NCBI GenBank assembly: GCA_035354275.1
Contig: DAOQAU010000041.1
Coordinates: 1-15,254, forward strand
Direction: 5' to 3'
DNA from: DAOQAU01 sp035354275
GTDB taxonomy: Bacteria > Cyanobacteriota > Vampirovibrionia > Gastranaerophilales > Gastranaerophilaceae
DNA length: 15,254 bases
Shown piece by piece: positions 13,000-15,254 of this stretch (within the stretch, counting starts at the first letter, position 1; every line of letters starts with the position of its first letter). A program made the translations under genes and the position numbers. The notes under the pieces were generated by a model, which made no database searches, was not told the DNA's origin, and worked only from the letters and a program-made list of their open reading frames with translations.

Positions 13000-14223
13000 T
13001 TACATCATATGGTGCATTTTTTCTTTTTTTGTTGCCATATATTTTTGGTTGTAACAATTCAAATCAGGCTCCAAGTTCACTATTTCATGAATTTTTAGGT
13101 CATAACCTTTAAGTCCTACGATTTTTTTAGGGTTATTTGTTATCAAATTAAAGTTATTATAGCCCAAATCCAAAATTATTTGTGCACCGACTCCGTAGTC
13201 TCTTAAATCAGGTTCAAATCCAAGCGAAATATTAGCTTCAATTGTATCTTGACCTTTTTCCTGAAGCGAATAAGCCTTAATTTTATTGATGAGCCCAATT
13301 CCTCTGCCTTCGTGGTTTCTGATGTAAATTATAGCACCCCTGCCCCAATCATCAACCATTTTCATCGCGCGATGCAGCTGTGAGTTGCAGTCGCATTTAA
13401 GACTGTGAAAAACATCACCGGTTAGACATTCGCTGTGAACTCTTATGAGAGGAATTTTATCCGAGCCGTCATCTTTGACAAGGGCGACGTGCTCTTCTTG
13501 TGTCAGATTGTTTAAATATCCTAAAACCTTAAAATCTCCGAATTGCGTGGGCAAAGTCGCTTGCGCTTCGCGTGTTACAAACTTTTCTTTTTTTATCCGG
13601 TAGGAAATTAACTGCTCTACGGTTATAAATTTAATGTTATATTTGTCGGCAAATTTTCTCAACTCATCTCTACGTGCCATTGTGCCGTCTGGATTAAGGA
13701 TTTCACACATAACTCCTGCCGGAGCTTGCCCTGCAATTTTTGCCAAATCAACGCTTGTTTCTGTGTGCCCTGTTCTTTCAAGCACTCCGCCTTTTTTAGC
13801 GACACAAGGGAAAATGTGCCCCGGACGTCTGAGATCGTTCGGCCTTGAATTTTTGTCTATTGCAATTTGGATTGTTTTTGCTCTGTCGAAAGCCGAAATC
13901 CCTGTTGTAACACCGAATTTTGCAGCTCCGTCAATGCTTTGGGTAAAGGCTGTATTTGCACTTTCGGTGTTTTTTTCAACCATTTGCGAAAGTTCAAGTC
14001 TTTTTGCGGTTTCATCATCTATTGCAAGACAGATAAGCCCTTTACATTCAGTTGCCATAAAATTTATGATTTCGGGAGTGACTTTTTGTGCACAGCAGAT
14101 TAAATCGCCTTCATTTTCGCGATTCTCGTCATCGGCGACTATAAGCATTTTGCCTGCTTTAAAATCTTCTATCGCTTCTTCAATGTTATCAAAAAAGCCC
14201 TCTTTTATTTCATTTTCGTTCAT
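13000..14223 (-). CDS. ribBA: RibBA: DHBP synthase / GTP cyclohydrolase II
   Basis: A bifunctional 407-aa fusion supplying both precursors for riboflavin. The N-terminal RibB part (about 1-205) makes 3,4-dihydroxy-2-butanone 4-phosphate. It shows the acidic loop VADDENRENEGD (29-40), TGISAFDRAKTI (107-118), RPNDLRRPGHIFP (127-139) and GHTETSVDL (152-160). The C-terminal RibA part (about 210-400) opens GTP. Its zinc cysteines are C266, C277 and C279 (SECLTGDVFHSLKCDC), with RNHEGRGIGL (302-311) and TNNPKKIVGL (362-371). All key motifs are intact. The ATG at 14223 is one base after the ribE stop (TAA-A-ATG), so translation is likely coupled. The ribosome binding site is weak. The last residues (KKEKMHHMM) are Met/His-rich. 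Confidence 0.97.
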   Translation of the reverse strand: MNENEIKEGFFDNIEEAIEDFKAGKMLIVADDENRENEGDLICCAQKVTPEIINFMATECKGLICLAIDDETAKRLELSQMVEKNTESANTAFTQSIDGAAKFGVTTGISAFDRAKTIQIAIDKNSRPNDLRRPGHIFPCVAKKGGVLERTGHTETSVDLAKIAGQAPAGVMCEILNPDGTMARRDELRKFADKYNIKFITVEQLISYRIKKEKFVTREAQATLPTQFGDFKVLGYLNNLTQEEHVALVKDDGSDKIPLIRVHSECLTGDVFHSLKCDCNSQLHRAMKMVDDWGRGAIIYIRNHEGRGIGLINKIKAYSLQEKGQDTIEANISLGFEPDLRDYGVGAQIILDLGYNNFNLITNNPKKIVGLKGYDLKIHEIVNLEPDLNCYNQKYMATKKEKMHHMM

Positions 14224-14224
14224 T

Positions 14225-14866
14225 TTAAAAAAATCCGTTCTCTTGCAAAAAGCTTTCGCTTAATTTTGATTTATTATTTTCCGTTGATAAATTTTTTTCA
14301 ACATATTTTGCCAAAATATCACATTCAAGATTTACAAAATCGCCTATTTTGAAAGTTTTAAGGTTCGTGTTCTCAAAAGTGTGCGGTATTATGGCAACTT
14401 CAACTTCGTTTAAAATAATTTGTGCTACAGTGAGGCTTATCCCGTTAAAAGTTATTGAGCCTTGATTTACGACATATTTTGAAAGACTTTGCGGAATTTC
14501 AAATGCCATATTGTAAAAATCTTTTTGTTTTTGTATGCTTAAAACCTTTGCCGTACCGTCAACATGACCGCTTACAAAATGTCCGCTAAGCCTGTCTTTT
14601 AATGTGAGTGCTCTTTCAAGGTTTACTTTATCGCCTGTCTTTGCACTTGAAAAAGTCGTCAGTGAAAGTGTTTGGGCTGAAATTTGAGCGCAAAAGTAAT
14701 TCTTACCCGATTCAATAACAGTCTGGCAAACACCGTTTATAGCGATACTGTCTCCTATTTTGGTATTTTCAAGCACTTTTTTGCACTCGACTTTGATAAA
14801 AGCATCAGACGAGCCTTTTTTAAATTCAATTATCGTGCCTGTTTCTTCAATAATCCCTGTGAACAT
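14225..14866 (-). CDS. ribE: Riboflavin synthase alpha subunit
   Basis: It dismutates two 6,7-dimethyl-8-ribityllumazine molecules to riboflavin, the last step of the pathway, as a trimer. The 213-aa product has the two tandem lumazine-binding barrels. Barrel 1 starts MFTGIIEETG and includes SIAINGVCQTV. Barrel 2 starts LSGHFVSGHVDG (93-104) and includes FNGISLTV. Active-site equivalents C47, S144 and D183 are present. The start at 14866 gives the conserved MFTGIIEE N-terminus. The open frame extends further upstream, but that extension (from 15028) would run through the end of the preceding gene and is not plausible. No strong ribosome binding site is visible. ribBA follows after one base. 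ribD and ribH are not in the window. Confidence 0.97.
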   Translation of the reverse strand: MFTGIIEETGTIIEFKKGSSDAFIKVECKKVLENTKIGDSIAINGVCQTVIESGKNYFCAQISAQTLSLTTFSSAKTGDKVNLERALTLKDRLSGHFVSGHVDGTAKVLSIQKQKDFYNMAFEIPQSLSKYVVNQGSITFNGISLTVAQIILNEVEVAIIPHTFENTNLKTFKIGDFVNLECDILAKYVEKNLSTENNKSKLSESFLQENGFF

Positions 14867-14897
14867 AATATATATTTTATCATGGAAAAATTTATGA

Positions 14898-15254
14898 TTA
14901 AAGCTTATAAGCAACAAGAAGCCCTGCGGGCAAATCCAAGACTTCAACCTGATAATCGGGGTCTGATTTAATTTTATCCACAAAAGGTGCAACCTTTTTT
15001 GCATGCGAGGTGATGTTATCTGCTGCAATAATGCCGCCTTTTTTGAGTTTCGAATTAATTATTTCAAAGTATTTTACGTATTCTGACTTGTCGGCATCTA
15101 AGAATACAAAATCAAATTCTTCTTCTAATTCTTTTAAAATCGCTGTAGCTGAGCCTTGTTTTATTGTTATAACGTCATCGACTTGGCATTTTTTAAAATT
15201 ATCGAGCGCAAGCTCAATTCTTTTTTCGTAAAATTCGATTGTTGTGAGCCGCCC
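14898..15254 (-). CDS. SAM-dependent O-methyltransferase, family 3 (C-terminal part)
   Basis: An open frame enters from the right edge and encodes the last 118 residues of a class I O-methyltransferase of the CCoAOMT/COMT-like type; the 5' end lies outside the window. Recognisable segments are GRLTTIEFYEKR (end of SAM motif II), the metal-binding FVFLDADKSEYVKYF (residues 57-71 of the visible part), KKGGIIAADN (family DN motif) and the C-terminal GLLVAYKL typical of this family. Such enzymes methylate hydroxyls of catechol-like or other small molecules, or a tRNA uridine derivative in the TrmR branch; the substrate cannot be decided from the fragment. It stops 31 bases before ribE on the same strand and may be cotranscribed. 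Confidence 0.88.
   Translation of the reverse strand, partial: GRLTTIEFYEKRIELALDNFKKCQVDDVITIKQGSATAILKELEEEFDFVFLDADKSEYVKYFEIINSKLKKGGIIAADNITSHAKKVAPFVDKIKSDPDYQVEVLDLPAGLLVAYKL

Noticed and set aside
13634..14263. 209-codon plus-strand frame opposite ribBA
   Set aside because: It is an antisense shadow of the well-conserved RibB domain; its composition simply mirrors the coding strand.
14867..14897. FMN riboswitch before ribE
   Set aside because: The spacer is only 31 bases and AT-rich. If a riboswitch controls the operon it must lie upstream, outside the window.
14867..15028. 54-residue N-terminal extension of riboflavin synthase
   Set aside because: The extension overlaps the coding end of the O-methyltransferase in another frame and precedes the universally conserved MFTGIIEE start.

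Overview
The window is a low-GC bacterial chromosome segment. It is densely packed with mostly housekeeping genes on both strands. Several traits point towards the non-photosynthetic cyanobacterial sister lineage (Vampirovibrionia/Melainabacteria, Gastranaerophilales-like). FtsZ carries the cyanobacterial-style 'VDFW..NTD' stretch. There is a pseudopilin with a 'DING..LPN..GKDIFG' segment. A hypothetical protein opens with a short polar N-terminus ending in 'VKFGS', a style I associate with that group from memory. The assignment is inference; no phylogeny was run.

Layout. A tRNA-Val(UAC) gene on the minus strand sits at the left edge, with a 19-base partial copy of its own 5' end just upstream. 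A minus-strand hypothetical membrane protein (249-1109) is divergent from the tRNA methylthiotransferase gene mtaB (1241-2512). mtaB ends at a bidirectional terminator shared with minus-strand ftsZ. Between that terminator and ftsZ is a roughly 140-nt stretch whose complementary segments could form a pseudoknot. A two-domain FkbM-type methyltransferase and the leucyl aminopeptidase pepA follow on the minus strand, separated by a strong hairpin terminator.

The plus-strand block 7179-11768 looks like one transcription unit: rny (RNase Y), ymdB (metallophosphoesterase), a PHP phosphoesterase, a pseudopilin and a LOG-family nucleotide hydrolase. The last four genes overlap or nearly abut. RNase Y, YmdB and the PHP protein suggest an RNA-turnover theme. 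The rny-ymdB gap is packed with palindromic repeats that cover the rny stop codon and supply the ymdB ribosome binding site. The right end is a minus-strand riboflavin cluster: O-methyltransferase (cut by the window edge), ribE, ribBA and a tandem-GNAT protein.

The most unusual non-genic feature is a set of intergenic islands made of decaying 7-bp and 8-bp tandem units. The two clearest (6814-6988 and 11767-11954) have a left arm of AGTAAAT-type heptads and a right arm of octads related to the reverse complement of GTGAATAG. The arms face each other. The 11767-11954 island fills its convergent gap exactly, from one stop codon to the other. Smaller versions lie at 4021-4124 and perhaps 131-180. 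They resemble in style the short tandemly repeated sequences of cyanobacteria, but the inward-facing heptad/octad architecture looks distinctive.
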